Source: a virus. Taken from it: a stretch of DNA of 28,269 nt. Location: the IMG/VR virus record IMGVR_UViG_3300031669_000182, positions 1 through 28,269 of that record. The stretch is one strand, 5' to 3'. The notes beneath the pieces are model-generated. The model had not been told where the DNA came from, made no database searches, and saw only the letters and a list, made by a program, of their open reading frames with translations. Each line of letters begins with the position of its first letter. Position 1 is the stretch's first letter. A program made the translations under genes and the position numbers. Of the stretch, positions 1 through 8,129 are shown one piece after another.

Positions 1-2097
1 GTTCCGGACGCTGCGGGCACTGAAATATTTATCGAATCGACAGCGAACGGGGTGGGAAATTGGTTTCATCAACAGTGGCAGCTTGCGGAGTCTGGACAGT
101 CAGACTACATACCGATTTTTGTCCCTTGGTTTTGGCAGGCAGAATATGTAAAACCCGTACCCGACGATTTTAAGCTGACAGACGAGGAAGAGACGCTTAA
201 AAGTTACTATCATCTAACAGACGAGCAACTGAATTGGCGTAGATCAAAGATAAGTGACTTATCGGTGAGTGGCGTGGATGGCACTAAGTCATTTCATCAA
301 GAATATCCATGCATCGTAGGTTCTCAGAGAGTCGGCACTAATCGTGGGATATTACGCATCGAGCATGTATTTGTTGGATTAAAATTGGCTACAGGGGAAG
401 TAAAAAAACAATGGTGTAGTGGGAAGAAGGAAACGGTTTCGATAGAAACATCTCTGGGATATAAATTAGAATGTACATTGGATCACAGAATTTTATGCGT
501 TAGTAATAAATTTGTTGACGCTAGAAATTCACTAGGTGAATTTATACAATTAGGAATGCCAAATTTTGCAGATGCTGAAAGTTATGCAATTGTAAAATGG
601 AATCCGATGCCATGTATAACGTCTCAAATTACTATTGACGAAGATTTTGCTTTATTTCTTGGGTTTTTCATGGGAGACGGTAGCTTTAGCGGAAGCACTC
701 TATCTATTGTTTTTGACAATAAAGATCAATCATCTATAAATAAGATGAAAAAGTTAGGTATTAAATTATTTGATAAAGATTTTCAAGAAAGGAAAGTCAG
801 CGAAAATGGCATAGAATTACGTTTTGGTATGCAATCATTGAATAGATTGTTTATGGAATTGGGGATAATTGAACAAAAAAATAGATATATAAAAAGAAAA
901 ATATGCGTTCCAGAGTGTATTTGGAAGTCACCAAAAAATATTATTAAGCAATTTTTAATAGGTTTATTTGATTCTGATGGATTTGCAGGTTATAACAATC
1001 CACGAATAATGTTTTTTAGTAAATATGAGCAATTCGTGGTAGATATTCAATTGTTACTTTTGGGTTTTGGAATAACGTCACGAAGAAGAAGCGTTCAAAA
1101 AATAGGTGGAACGAATAAACATTTATATACAGGAAATGAATTGGCATTAAGAGCGAATGAATCTAGAGAATTCGGTCGGCAGATAGGATTTATTTCAGAT
1201 AGAAAAAATGCCAGAATTGCCCAATGGTTAACACCTGGAATAGTTGGCAGAACTGCAAAAGATATAGTTTTTTACGATGAAATTAAGAAAGTAACGCCAC
1301 TGGGCAAGCAATTAGTCTATGATCTTGAAATGCTTGAAGAGCCGCATATTTTCGATGCTCAAGGTATATTGGTGCATAACTGCTCTGCTAATGAAGCTTT
1401 TGTTCTGACGGGCGAAGATTCTTACATCAAGCCCGAACTGGTTTTAAGAGCACGCAAAGCAACAAATGTAGAGCGATACGGTCATAAGATAATCGGCGTT
1501 GACCCCGCACGCTTTGGTGACGATAGAACGGCTATCATTAAGCGACAGGGGCGCGTAGCGTATGATCTGCAAACGTATATAAAAAAAGACACTATGGAGA
1601 TTGTTGGTTACGTTTATCAGATTATTTTGGCGGAAAATCCGGACAAAGTGTGCATAGATATCGGCGGTCTCGGCGCTGGTGTTTATGATCGTTTGTGCGA
1701 GCTGGTGGATAGGTCAATATTAGTCGCTGTCAATTCAGGTGCTAGCGCACTTGACAGCCGTAAATATCTTAATAAACGCGCTGAAATGTGGGCATTAGGT
1801 AAAAAATGGCTAGAAGATGAGCCATGTTTGATTCCCGACTCAGACGAACTGCAAGCAGATATGTGTAACGCAAAGTATACAGTGGATTCTAATTCGCGAT
1901 TAGTCATTGAGAAAAAAGAAACAATGAAAAAGCGTGGTGTGCGATCAAGCGATTGTGCTGATTCTTTTTTGCTCACATTTGCAGTACCTGAACTATCTCT
2001 ACATACAAATAGCGCAGGCAGTCAAGCTAAGCGCGTCAAACAAGTCATGTCTAAATTCACGGCTATACAAAAATTAAACAAAAATAGGAAACGTTGA
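1..2097 (+). CDS. Terminase large subunit, intein-interrupted, 5' end outside window
   Basis: DNA-packaging motor: the N-terminal ATPase drives DNA into the procapsid and the C-terminal RNase H-fold nuclease cuts the concatemer. The frame is open from base 1, so the gene starts upstream; the GTG at 52 is internal, because the preceding codons read IESTANG, the ATPase motif before the coupling region. The first extein ends SFHQEYP (289-309), an intein follows, and the second extein resumes CSANEAF at 1381. The joined EYPCSANEAF is the expected terminase motif. Nuclease acidic residues are visible in GVDPARFGDD, VCIDIGGLG and SSDCADSF. It is the first gene of the late + strand block, followed by a hairpin. 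The Walker A half and any small subunit are outside the window. High confidence in family. Confidence 0.93.
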   Translation, partial: VPDAAGTEIFIESTANGVGNWFHQQWQLAESGQSDYIPIFVPWFWQAEYVKPVPDDFKLTDEEETLKSYYHLTDEQLNWRRSKISDLSVSGVDGTKSFHQEYPCIVGSQRVGTNRGILRIEHVFVGLKLATGEVKKQWCSGKKETVSIETSLGYKLECTLDHRILCVSNKFVDARNSLGEFIQLGMPNFADAESYAIVKWNPMPCITSQITIDEDFALFLGFFMGDGSFSGSTLSIVFDNKDQSSINKMKKLGIKLFDKDFQERKVSENGIELRFGMQSLNRLFMELGIIEQKNRYIKRKICVPECIWKSPKNIIKQFLIGLFDSDGFAGYNNPRIMFFSKYEQFVVDIQLLLLGFGITSRRRSVQKIGGTNKHLYTGNELALRANESREFGRQIGFISDRKNARIAQWLTPGIVGRTAKDIVFYDEIKKVTPLGKQLVYDLEMLEEPHIFDAQGILVHNCSANEAFVLTGEDSYIKPELVLRARKATNVERYGHKIIGVDPARFGDDRTAIIKRQGRVAYDLQTYIKKDTMEIVGYVYQIILAENPDKVCIDIGGLGAGVYDRLCELVDRSILVAVNSGASALDSRKYLNKRAEMWALGKKWLEDEPCLIPDSDELQADMCNAKYTVDSNSRLVIEKKETMKKRGVRSSDCADSFLLTFAVPELSLHTNSAGSQAKRVKQVMSKFTAIQKLNKNRKR
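310..1380 (+). mobile_element. Intein with LAGLIDADG homing endonuclease domain, 357 residues
   Basis: In-frame protein-splicing element. It begins with Cys (CIVGSQRVG, block A), has a block B with the TLDH Thr-x-x-His signature near 475-486, and ends with block G ILVHN followed by Cys as +1 residue of the second extein, the standard class 1 splice set. The two LAGLIDADG-type motifs FLGFFMGDG and LIGLFDSDG lie about 100 residues apart in the centre, so the endonuclease looks intact. The intein DNA is visibly more AT-rich than the exteins, which suggests later acquisition. It sits in the conserved EYP/C motif linking ATPase and nuclease domains. Splicing and cutting activity are inferred from motifs only. 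Confidence 0.92.
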
Positions 2098-2107
2098 AAA
2101 AATGAAA

Positions 2108-2130
2108 GGCCATCGTTTGGGACGATGGCC
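2108..2130. terminator. Perfect 8-bp hairpin after terminase
   Basis: GGCCATCG (2108-2115) and CGATGGCC (2123-2130) pair perfectly around a 7-nt loop. No T-run follows on the + strand; an A-rich stretch precedes it, so the T-rich side is on the - strand. It may be a weak terminator, a leftward terminator or an mRNA processing site. Confidence 0.45.
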
Positions 2131-2199
2131 AATACAGAAACGAACAACAAGCCCAATTTTACAGAAATACTCAATAGCGTCAATAGATATAGAAAATGA

Positions 2200-2219
2200 C
2201 TGGGTGGCACCCAGTTTTT
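2200..2219 (+). terminator. Rho-independent terminator candidate before portal
   Basis: CTGGG and CCCAG pair around TGGCA and are followed directly by TTTTT (2215-2219). The stem is short but GC-rich with the T-tract correctly placed. It ends just before a TTGACA box. Confidence 0.5.
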
Positions 2220-2220
2220 G

Positions 2221-2247
2221 TTGACAAATGAAAATTGCTATTATAGC
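2221..2247 (+). promoter_or_regulatory. Possible promoter for the portal/head operon
   Basis: TTGACA (2221-2226) matches the -35 consensus perfectly. The best -10 candidate, TATAGC at 2242, lies only 15 bases downstream, so spacing is suboptimal. It sits between the T-tract of the preceding terminator and the portal start at 2293, which supports a re-initiation site. Confidence 0.35.
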
Positions 2248-2292
2248 CAACATTGATATATTATTGATCAATCGTTGTTTAAGGATGATGTG

Positions 2293-4506
2293 ATGTCTAT
2301 CAAAAAAAAAGTTGATAAGAAATATCAGAGCGAGCTAGCTGCGCTAAAAAAAAATGTAGAACGCACCGTATCAGGCTGGCGCGAGAATGTCGATAGATTC
2401 CACAAATTCCAGAAATTTCTTTTCAAGACAGCAATTACGCCGACCGACGAATCTGCACTCAATACAGCACAAAAACCAATACTTGAATTCAATATCACGA
2501 ATGCGCCGGTCTCTAGATTATGTGGTGAGTTTAGCAAGCAAGAACCCAGTATTAACGTCATGTCAGAGTTTGGCGCTAAGATTGACCCGCAATTATTAGA
2601 AGTGATTGAAGGTCATTTACGTCATATTATTTTTGAGTCTAAGAATCACAACACACAGTATATGGCTTATCGCGATTCGTTATCTGGCGGATTTTTTAAT
2701 TTTAAAGTATGGACGGAATACGCGCATGAAATGAGCTTTGACCAGGTCATAAAATTTGGCAGAACATACAATGCAACGATGACTTTTTATGACCCTATGG
2801 CAAAGGAAGTTGACAAGTCAGATGCGGAATTTTGTTTTGAGATATTCCCCATGGATAAAGAGCAATTTAAGCGTGATTATCCATGGATTCCAGTAGACAG
2901 CTTGACATACTTAAAGCTCGATAATGATTTTAGTTGGTCGTATAAAAACCAAGATCAATATGTGGTTATTTTAGTCGATTACTACAAAAAGATAAAAACA
3001 AAAAAAATGATTGTAAAACTTGCAGATAATCAAGTGATGGACGCGAATGATTATGAAGAATTTTTGGAGCAATGGGCATTACAGGGATTAACGGCGCAAC
3101 CGCCAATTGTCGTTGAAGAGCGAGAGAGTGAATTTACAAAAATCGGACGTTATCGTTTTATAGAAAATAATGTCGTTGAATACGAAGAAATCGAATCAAA
3201 GTACTTGCCATTAATTTTTGGAGACGGTGATTCTGCAATATTGAAAGAAGATTCATCATCCACACTTGAGCAATTTACAAAACCCTATATTTTTCATGCT
3301 GAAGGCTTGCAGCGTATGACGAACTTCGCGGGTCAAATGATCGCGAACGACTTTGAAAACATGGTGATGAATAAATTCATGTTGCCAGAAGAGGCATTGC
3401 CAACGGATGAAGACGCAATCACCGCATGGACAACTCCGCAAAAAGCAGACGTGCTTATTTACAAAGCATTATACGATGGCAATCCAGATCAGCAATTGCC
3501 AGGGCCTCAACCTGTTCCACGCGTTGGATTACCACCTGAGGTGATTACTACATTCAATAATTCAATGAATTTATTGCAAGCCATTCTTGGCTCTTATGAT
3601 GCATCGCTTGCAACGGGCAATAATGAGGTATCAGGTAAAGCAATCGTGGAATCTGCAACACTATCAAATGCAGCAGCAATGCCATACATTGCGAATTACA
3701 TGCAAACATTAACGCGGGTTGCAATCGTCTTGGTGGATTGGATGCCACGTTATTACAAGACGCCTCGCACTATTCCAGTGATTAACAAAGAAGGTAAAAG
3801 AGACTTTGTTAAGATCAACGGTGATGAGGGTATTGATTTTAACTACGATAGTAATCAATTAAGTGTGCGCGTTGAGGCTGGCGTTAACTTTGCAATTGCT
3901 AAAAATCAGGCGTTAGAGCAATTGACGATGTTGATGAAAGTGTCTGAAGAGTTTGCAGCATTCATGCAAGAAGTCGGACTTGAAACATTGCTTGATAATA
4001 TCGACTTTAGAAATGCTGACGCTCTGAAAGATAAAGTACAAGAATGGCAAGAAATGAAGAAGAAGCAGAAAGAGCAGCAACCAGATCCAGAGATGATGAA
4101 AGCGCAGGCAATCCAGCAACAGCAACAGCAACAATTTGCGATTGAGCAAGCGAAGTTAAAGAACGAAGAAACATTGACAGAGATTAAAGCGCAAGAGTTA
4201 GCAGCTAAGTCTATGTTAGACACCGAGCAACTTATTATTGATAAAGAGAAACTCGAAAATGAGAAGCTTTCTATCTTGCAAAAGTCTGGCGAATCTCAAG
4301 AAAAAATGGCAGCGAGCGTGAAAAAGGCAGAAGCAGAAGAGGCGCGTGCTGCGGCAGATTTAGAGATTAAACATGCGAGTTTGCATCTAGACGCGCAAAC
4401 TCGCGGGCATACACAGGCAATAGACGTGGCCAAGCATCATCATGACGTGAATAAACATGAAGAACAAATGAGACAATCAAGCAATCAATCAGAGGAGATA
4501 GAATAA
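2293..4506 (+). CDS. Portal protein, P22 gp1-like
   Basis: Forms the dodecameric portal ring at one capsid vertex through which DNA is packaged and ejected. The product is 737 aa, close to P22 portal (725 aa), and follows terminase directly. The ATG at 2293 was chosen because AAGGAT lies 7 bases upstream; an in-frame TTG at 2275 has no ribosome site. The N-terminal two thirds is a mixed alpha/beta body with an acidic middle. From about residue 590 it becomes a long charged helical region with a poly-Gln run and Lys/Glu-rich repeats, as expected for the extended P22-type barrel. The His-rich end (KHHHDVNKHEE) is unusual. The stop overlaps the next start (TAATG). Confidence 0.85.
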   Translation: MSIKKKVDKKYQSELAALKKNVERTVSGWRENVDRFHKFQKFLFKTAITPTDESALNTAQKPILEFNITNAPVSRLCGEFSKQEPSINVMSEFGAKIDPQLLEVIEGHLRHIIFESKNHNTQYMAYRDSLSGGFFNFKVWTEYAHEMSFDQVIKFGRTYNATMTFYDPMAKEVDKSDAEFCFEIFPMDKEQFKRDYPWIPVDSLTYLKLDNDFSWSYKNQDQYVVILVDYYKKIKTKKMIVKLADNQVMDANDYEEFLEQWALQGLTAQPPIVVEERESEFTKIGRYRFIENNVVEYEEIESKYLPLIFGDGDSAILKEDSSSTLEQFTKPYIFHAEGLQRMTNFAGQMIANDFENMVMNKFMLPEEALPTDEDAITAWTTPQKADVLIYKALYDGNPDQQLPGPQPVPRVGLPPEVITTFNNSMNLLQAILGSYDASLATGNNEVSGKAIVESATLSNAAAMPYIANYMQTLTRVAIVLVDWMPRYYKTPRTIPVINKEGKRDFVKINGDEGIDFNYDSNQLSVRVEAGVNFAIAKNQALEQLTMLMKVSEEFAAFMQEVGLETLLDNIDFRNADALKDKVQEWQEMKKKQKEQQPDPEMMKAQAIQQQQQQQFAIEQAKLKNEETLTEIKAQELAAKSMLDTEQLIIDKEKLENEKLSILQKSGESQEKMAASVKKAEAEEARAAADLEIKHASLHLDAQTRGHTQAIDVAKHHHDVNKHEEQMRQSSNQSEEIE

Positions 4507-4697
4507 TGGCTAATTGGATTAAAGGTGCAGTCAGTAAAGGAAAAGGCAAGCTACATAAAGCTTTAGGCGTCAAAGAAGGCGAAAAAATCCCTGCTAAGAA
4601 AATGGCGAAGGCTGCAAACAGTAAATCACCAAAAATACGTAAAGAAGTCGCATTGGCTAAAACACTCGAATCATTTGATAAAAAAGGAAAGAAATAG
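4506..4697 (+). CDS. Small basic protein, unknown function
   Basis: A 63-residue, strongly Lys-rich protein whose ATG overlaps the portal stop codon (TAATG), so it is probably translated by coupling. It has repeated Lys-Gly and Lys-Lys pairs and no membrane segment or Cys pair. Its position between portal and scaffold and its positive charge would fit a DNA- or scaffold-contacting head component, but I recognise no family. Confidence 0.65.
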   Translation: MANWIKGAVSKGKGKLHKALGVKEGEKIPAKKMAKAANSKSPKIRKEVALAKTLESFDKKGKK

Positions 4698-4698
4698 T

Positions 4699-4941
4699 AT
4701 GACTGTAAATGTTACCGCACCGACAGATGAGCAAAAAAATATCATGCAAGAATATGCTGAACAAGCAGATAAGCTTATTAAAATGGTTTGCGCGTATGAA
4801 AATTCATTTGCAGCCACTAATGCCATTGCACGAGTTTACGAATCGGTACACTGGTTTCACTCATTTGTTCTAAACGGCGCAAAGTTAGCTGCTAAAGAAG
4901 GTGAGCTAATCGAAAAAGTGGCAACTTCTACGATAAATTAA
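4699..4941 (+). CDS. Small helical protein, unknown function
   Basis: An 80-residue protein starting at the ATG at 4699, one base after the previous stop; AAGGAAA at 4684-4690 is the ribosome site. An in-frame ATG at 4675 would overlap the upstream gene by 23 bases without its own site and is not preferred. The sequence is mostly helix-forming, with a Gln/Glu/Ala-rich first half and a VHWFHSF aromatic patch. It is not recognised; the head-gene context suggests an assembly or minor virion role. Confidence 0.6.
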   Translation: MTVNVTAPTDEQKNIMQEYAEQADKLIKMVCAYENSFAATNAIARVYESVHWFHSFVLNGAKLAAKEGELIEKVATSTIN

Positions 4942-4996
4942 AGGTATTGCATTTTTATTAAACTGCAAGCATTATTTATTTATGGATACAAATTGA

Positions 4997-5042
4997 CCTG
5001 GCTATTTACCAGGACTGAATAAAGTGACTTGGCACAACCAAG
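4997..5042 (+). other. Two short hairpins in the leader of the scaffold gene
   Basis: CCTGG (4997-5001) pairs with CCAGG (5009-5013) and CTTGG (5028-5032) with CCAAG (5038-5042). Both are 5-bp stems with small loops and no T-run. They are the only structure seen in the 121 bases between the 80-aa gene and scaffold; TTGACC at 4993 has no acceptable -10. Confidence 0.3.
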
Positions 5043-5062
5043 AGTAATACGAGAGGTATAGC

Positions 5063-5821
5063 ATGGCTGAAAATGAACAAGTAACAGAAGTTGGTACGCA
5101 AGAACAGGCTCCAGCAGTGCAAAGTACTGAGCCAGTTGTACAAACTGAAAGTGCAGCGCCAGCAGAAAGTGTGCAAACACCATCGGCTGAGAAAATGGTA
5201 ACGTCTAGTCAAATGAGCAAAATTGCAGCTCGTGAAGCTAGGCAAGCGGCAGAAAGAGCGACACGCGAGACTTCACAACGATATGAGGCACAACTTGCCG
5301 AATTGAGACGAAGTCAAGAGCACGCTCAACAACCCAATAATATTGGGGGTATTCCGCAGCAATCGCCTGAATCAATCAGGAAGATGATTCAGGAAGAAGC
5401 AGCGAATATGTCACGCCATGCGCAAGCACAGCAGATTGAGACAATCTGGGAAGGTGCAATGCAAGCAGAAATGCAAGCGGATCCTGATTTTGCAGATATG
5501 TACGATGCATTAAATATTGAAGAACAACCACATTTAGTGGTTGCGATGGCGGGAATGGATAACAAGGTTGAGATGGTGCGTGACCTTGCCACAAATCCAG
5601 CTAAATATGCCAATATTTTAATGCTCGCTAACAGTGGTTCGCCGAAATTGGCAATGATGGAACTGAATAAGCTATCTCAGTCTATTAAAGTCAATCAGCA
5701 AGCCAAAAACCAACCTAAAGTTGCTGCACCATTAAGCCAAGTTAAACCGTCAAATATTGCTACGGGTAATGGCGAGATGAGTATTAGTGATTATCGTAAT
5801 CAGCCTTGGTTGAGGGGCTAA
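5063..5821 (+). CDS. Capsid scaffolding protein
   Basis: Likely internal scaffold that directs coat assembly and then leaves the procapsid. The product is 252 aa (P22 scaffold is 303), placed directly before coat as in P22. It opens with a low-complexity Gln/Glu/Pro/Ala stretch (residues 1-45), followed by a charged helical segment rich in Ala-Arg-Glu (about 50-95) predicted to form a coiled coil, a Met/Glu-rich helical middle, and a Lys/Gln-rich segment before the C-terminus. No Cys is present. GAGAGGT lies 7-8 bases before the ATG. The assignment rests on composition and position, not on a catalytic motif. Confidence 0.7.
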   Translation: MAENEQVTEVGTQEQAPAVQSTEPVVQTESAAPAESVQTPSAEKMVTSSQMSKIAAREARQAAERATRETSQRYEAQLAELRRSQEHAQQPNNIGGIPQQSPESIRKMIQEEAANMSRHAQAQQIETIWEGAMQAEMQADPDFADMYDALNIEEQPHLVVAMAGMDNKVEMVRDLATNPAKYANILMLANSGSPKLAMMELNKLSQSIKVNQQAKNQPKVAAPLSQVKPSNIATGNGEMSISDYRNQPWLRG

Positions 5822-5844
5822 TTCACTAAACAAGCAGCCATTAT

Positions 5845-5868
5845 CCAAAAGATTCTTAACTTTTGGAG
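5845..5868 (+). promoter_or_regulatory. Hairpin overlapping the coat ribosome binding site
   Basis: CCAAAAG (5845-5851) pairs with CTTTTGG (5860-5866). The last two G of the stem are the first two of the GGAG ribosome site (5865-5868) of the coat gene at 5877. The structure could modulate coat translation; the stem is only 7 bp and partly AT, so the effect may be small. Confidence 0.35.
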
Positions 5869-5876
5869 ATTAAATA

Positions 5877-7199
5877 ATGGCTGCACCAAATAATATTTTA
5901 CAAGTCGTACAAACATATCAAAAGGCTGAACTAGCATTCTTGCTCAATAGCTTCTGTGGTATTTCAATAGCAAACAAAAAATTCAAAGACTTTAATTCCA
6001 TGGTCGCCAATCTGGGTGATACCGTAACATTTGATCGTGGCCCTCGTTATATCACTTATAATGGCCTCGTGATCACGCAACAACAATCTCAACAATTAGT
6101 GCAAACACTCACGGCGTCTCAAGCTGCTAACGTTTCCGCTGCATACACTGACCAACAATTCATCTTCCAAGTTGAAGAGTATATGGATCGTTTCGGGGAA
6201 GCAGCGATTAAGGAATTGGGTACCAAAATTGAAACGGATATCTTGAAAAACTTCATTTCAGGCGTTCAAATTAATGACCCACAAAATAGTAATTATGGTA
6301 CATTTCAGCAAGATACAGGACCTTTCCGATTTTACGGTGATGGTGTAACGCAGATTAATTCGTTCGGCCAATTAGCACAAGCAGTTGCGAATTTTGAAGA
6401 TTTTGGTGCCTCTAAAAACAAAATGATCGGTATTATCCCGACCGTTAATGTGCCTGGTATCGTCAACACTGGCTTACAACAATTTGTTGGTGGCCGTAAT
6501 GACAAAATGGCTAATTCATGGGAACTGGGTGAATTCAGTGGTGTTAAATGGTATTCATCCAACTTACTGCCAACTCAGGTAGCGGGTTATGTTGGACAAG
6601 CTGGTGGTGCAAATGCCGTGATAACCGTCGTATCCACTAATGACCCAACCGGTCAAAATGTTACAACCATCACATTCACTGAGCCACAAGGATTAAGTCA
6701 ACCGGATCCCGTTAATCCTGGCGACCTCGTTCAATTTAATGATGGCGTCTCTGGTAAACCAAACATGCGATTCTTGACTTATATCGGTCATGTACCATGC
6801 CAACAACCAGTACAGTTCCGCGTAATTTCAACCACCGCATCTGTCGCCGGTACATTCACGATGACTATTCAAACCACGAATGGGGTGGGTCTCGTATCAG
6901 CACAAAATCTTAATCAAAACCTCAACAATGTCATTCAAGCAGGTATGACATGTACCGTTTTGCCATCGCATAAAGCGGGCATTTTGATGTCGGGTAATCA
7001 GTTCTATCTAGCAATGCCACAACTGCCAGATCAAGAACCATTTACCACGATTAATATGCAAGATAAAGATTCCGGTGCATCTATCCGACATTACTATGGT
7101 GTCCAGTTCGGCCAGAACGTACGAAGCTATGTGAGAGACAGTATTTGGGGATCGTCAATGGTCTCTGAGAACTGTATGCGCTTAATTTTCCCTTCTTAA
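5877..7199 (+). CDS. Major capsid (coat) protein, P22 gp5-like
   Basis: Forms the icosahedral shell. At 440 aa it matches P22 coat (430 aa) and follows scaffold. The N-terminal arm (MAAPNNILQVVQ) leads into a HK97-type body. A strand-rich segment around residues 230-345 contains the GDLVQF motif and an FRV...TFTM pattern, consistent with the extra I-domain inserted in P22-like coats. The C-terminal part (YLAMPQLP ... SIRHYYGVQFG) returns to the body fold. GGAG 8 bases upstream sets the ATG. Strong hairpins flank the gene, which suggests separate expression control of this abundant product. Confidence 0.8.
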   Translation: MAAPNNILQVVQTYQKAELAFLLNSFCGISIANKKFKDFNSMVANLGDTVTFDRGPRYITYNGLVITQQQSQQLVQTLTASQAANVSAAYTDQQFIFQVEEYMDRFGEAAIKELGTKIETDILKNFISGVQINDPQNSNYGTFQQDTGPFRFYGDGVTQINSFGQLAQAVANFEDFGASKNKMIGIIPTVNVPGIVNTGLQQFVGGRNDKMANSWELGEFSGVKWYSSNLLPTQVAGYVGQAGGANAVITVVSTNDPTGQNVTTITFTEPQGLSQPDPVNPGDLVQFNDGVSGKPNMRFLTYIGHVPCQQPVQFRVISTTASVAGTFTMTIQTTNGVGLVSAQNLNQNLNNVIQAGMTCTVLPSHKAGILMSGNQFYLAMPQLPDQEPFTTINMQDKDSGASIRHYYGVQFGQNVRSYVRDSIWGSSMVSENCMRLIFPS

Positions 7200-7251
7200 T
7201 ATGAGTAATATTAAGAAATAAAAAAATAAACCCCACTACATAAGTAGTGGG
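7193..7251 (+). terminator. Tandem hairpins at the end of the coat gene
   Basis: TTCTTAATAT (7193-7202) pairs perfectly with ATATTAAGAA (7208-7217), overlapping the coat stop. A second perfect 8-bp stem, CCCACTAC (7232-7239) with GTAGTGGG (7244-7251), has an ATAA loop. No T-run follows on the + strand, so this is more likely an attenuator or mRNA-stabilising/processing structure than a full terminator. Confidence 0.5.
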
Positions 7252-7279
7252 ATGAATTAACGAACAGAGGATTTCAAAT

Positions 7280-8104
7280 ATGACACAACTTTATGATAAC
7301 GCCACCCCTATTATCAATCTTGAACAAGGTTTAATATATATTCGTGATGCGGTTATTAGCAATGATGCGACAACACCTAATACCGTCCTCAACGTATCCG
7401 CAGGCATCATGCGTGATTCTTCCAATACATATGACCTTATTTTGGGTAACTATAATGGCCAGGTTAATGCTAAATCAACCGCTAACGTAGTTACGGTTGT
7501 TAATGCTGCGGTAAAAGGTCTGAATGGATTGGATACCGGTTCCTTGCTCGCATCCAAAGTTTATTATGTTTATATGATTGCGGATCCCGTAAGTGGCCTA
7601 ACATCCGGTGTGGTATTGTCACTTGCCGTCCCATCAGTCGGCCCACTTTTACCATTTGGTTATAGTGCTTATCGCCTGATTGGTTATGCTGTCACAGATG
7701 CTTCATCGCATTTCTTGAAGATGTATAATGCTGGCAATAGCAATGCGCGACGATTAACGTATGACACACCGCAATCGACTAGTATTTCAGCAGGTGCAGC
7801 AACGGCATATTTCGGTATAGATTTATCATCGTTTATTCCAACTCTTCCTATTAATCAAATTGTTCAGATTAATTATTCGTACATACCGGCTACTGCAGGC
7901 AACAAATTAAGCCTGCAACCAGCTAATGCAACCGGTGCAGCACAAGTTATTACAGGTCAAGTGGCGACTGTGAGCGTATCTGGAACGGTAGATGTTAATG
8001 CGCAAATCGTTTCGGCCGGAACGACACCCGAAATTAATTATAAAGTCGGAAATTCGAGTGATTTTGCTGACATCAATGTGGCTGGTTTTAATTTCTATCT
8101 TTAA
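7280..8104 (+). CDS. Beta-rich virion protein of unknown role
   Basis: A 274-aa protein with an AGAGGA ribosome site 9 bases upstream. It is rich in Val, Thr, Ser, Asn and Gly with short alternating hydrophobic runs, the usual look of beta-sandwich phage structural proteins, and has no signal peptide or Cys. The N-terminal half contains VYYVYMIADP and the C-terminal half two Val/Ala-rich strand pairs (QVATVSVSGTVDV). P22 has no gene at this place between coat and gp4, so it could be a head decoration or minor head protein. I do not recognise the family. Confidence 0.7.
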   Translation: MTQLYDNATPIINLEQGLIYIRDAVISNDATTPNTVLNVSAGIMRDSSNTYDLILGNYNGQVNAKSTANVVTVVNAAVKGLNGLDTGSLLASKVYYVYMIADPVSGLTSGVVLSLAVPSVGPLLPFGYSAYRLIGYAVTDASSHFLKMYNAGNSNARRLTYDTPQSTSISAGAATAYFGIDLSSFIPTLPINQIVQINYSYIPATAGNKLSLQPANATGAAQVITGQVATVSVSGTVDVNAQIVSAGTTPEINYKVGNSSDFADINVAGFNFYL

Positions 8105-8129
8105 TATTATATATGGGATGGGATTAAAT

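Noticed and set aside
2275-2292. TTG start for portal
   Set aside because: No ribosome site; ATG at 2293 has AAGGAT at proper distance.
3906-4223. Minus-strand Cys/Ser-rich ORFs within the portal gene
   Set aside because: Shadows of the Gln/Lys-rich portal C-terminus on the opposite strand, with no ribosome site.
5012-5023. GGACTGAATAAA shared with about 27217-27228 as a common leader element
   Set aside because: A single 12-mer match is expected by chance in a window of this size, and the flanks do not align.
7992-8129. Longer N-terminus for the gp4-like gene
   Set aside because: It would overlap the preceding gene by over 100 bases and has no ribosome site; the ATG at 8130 does.
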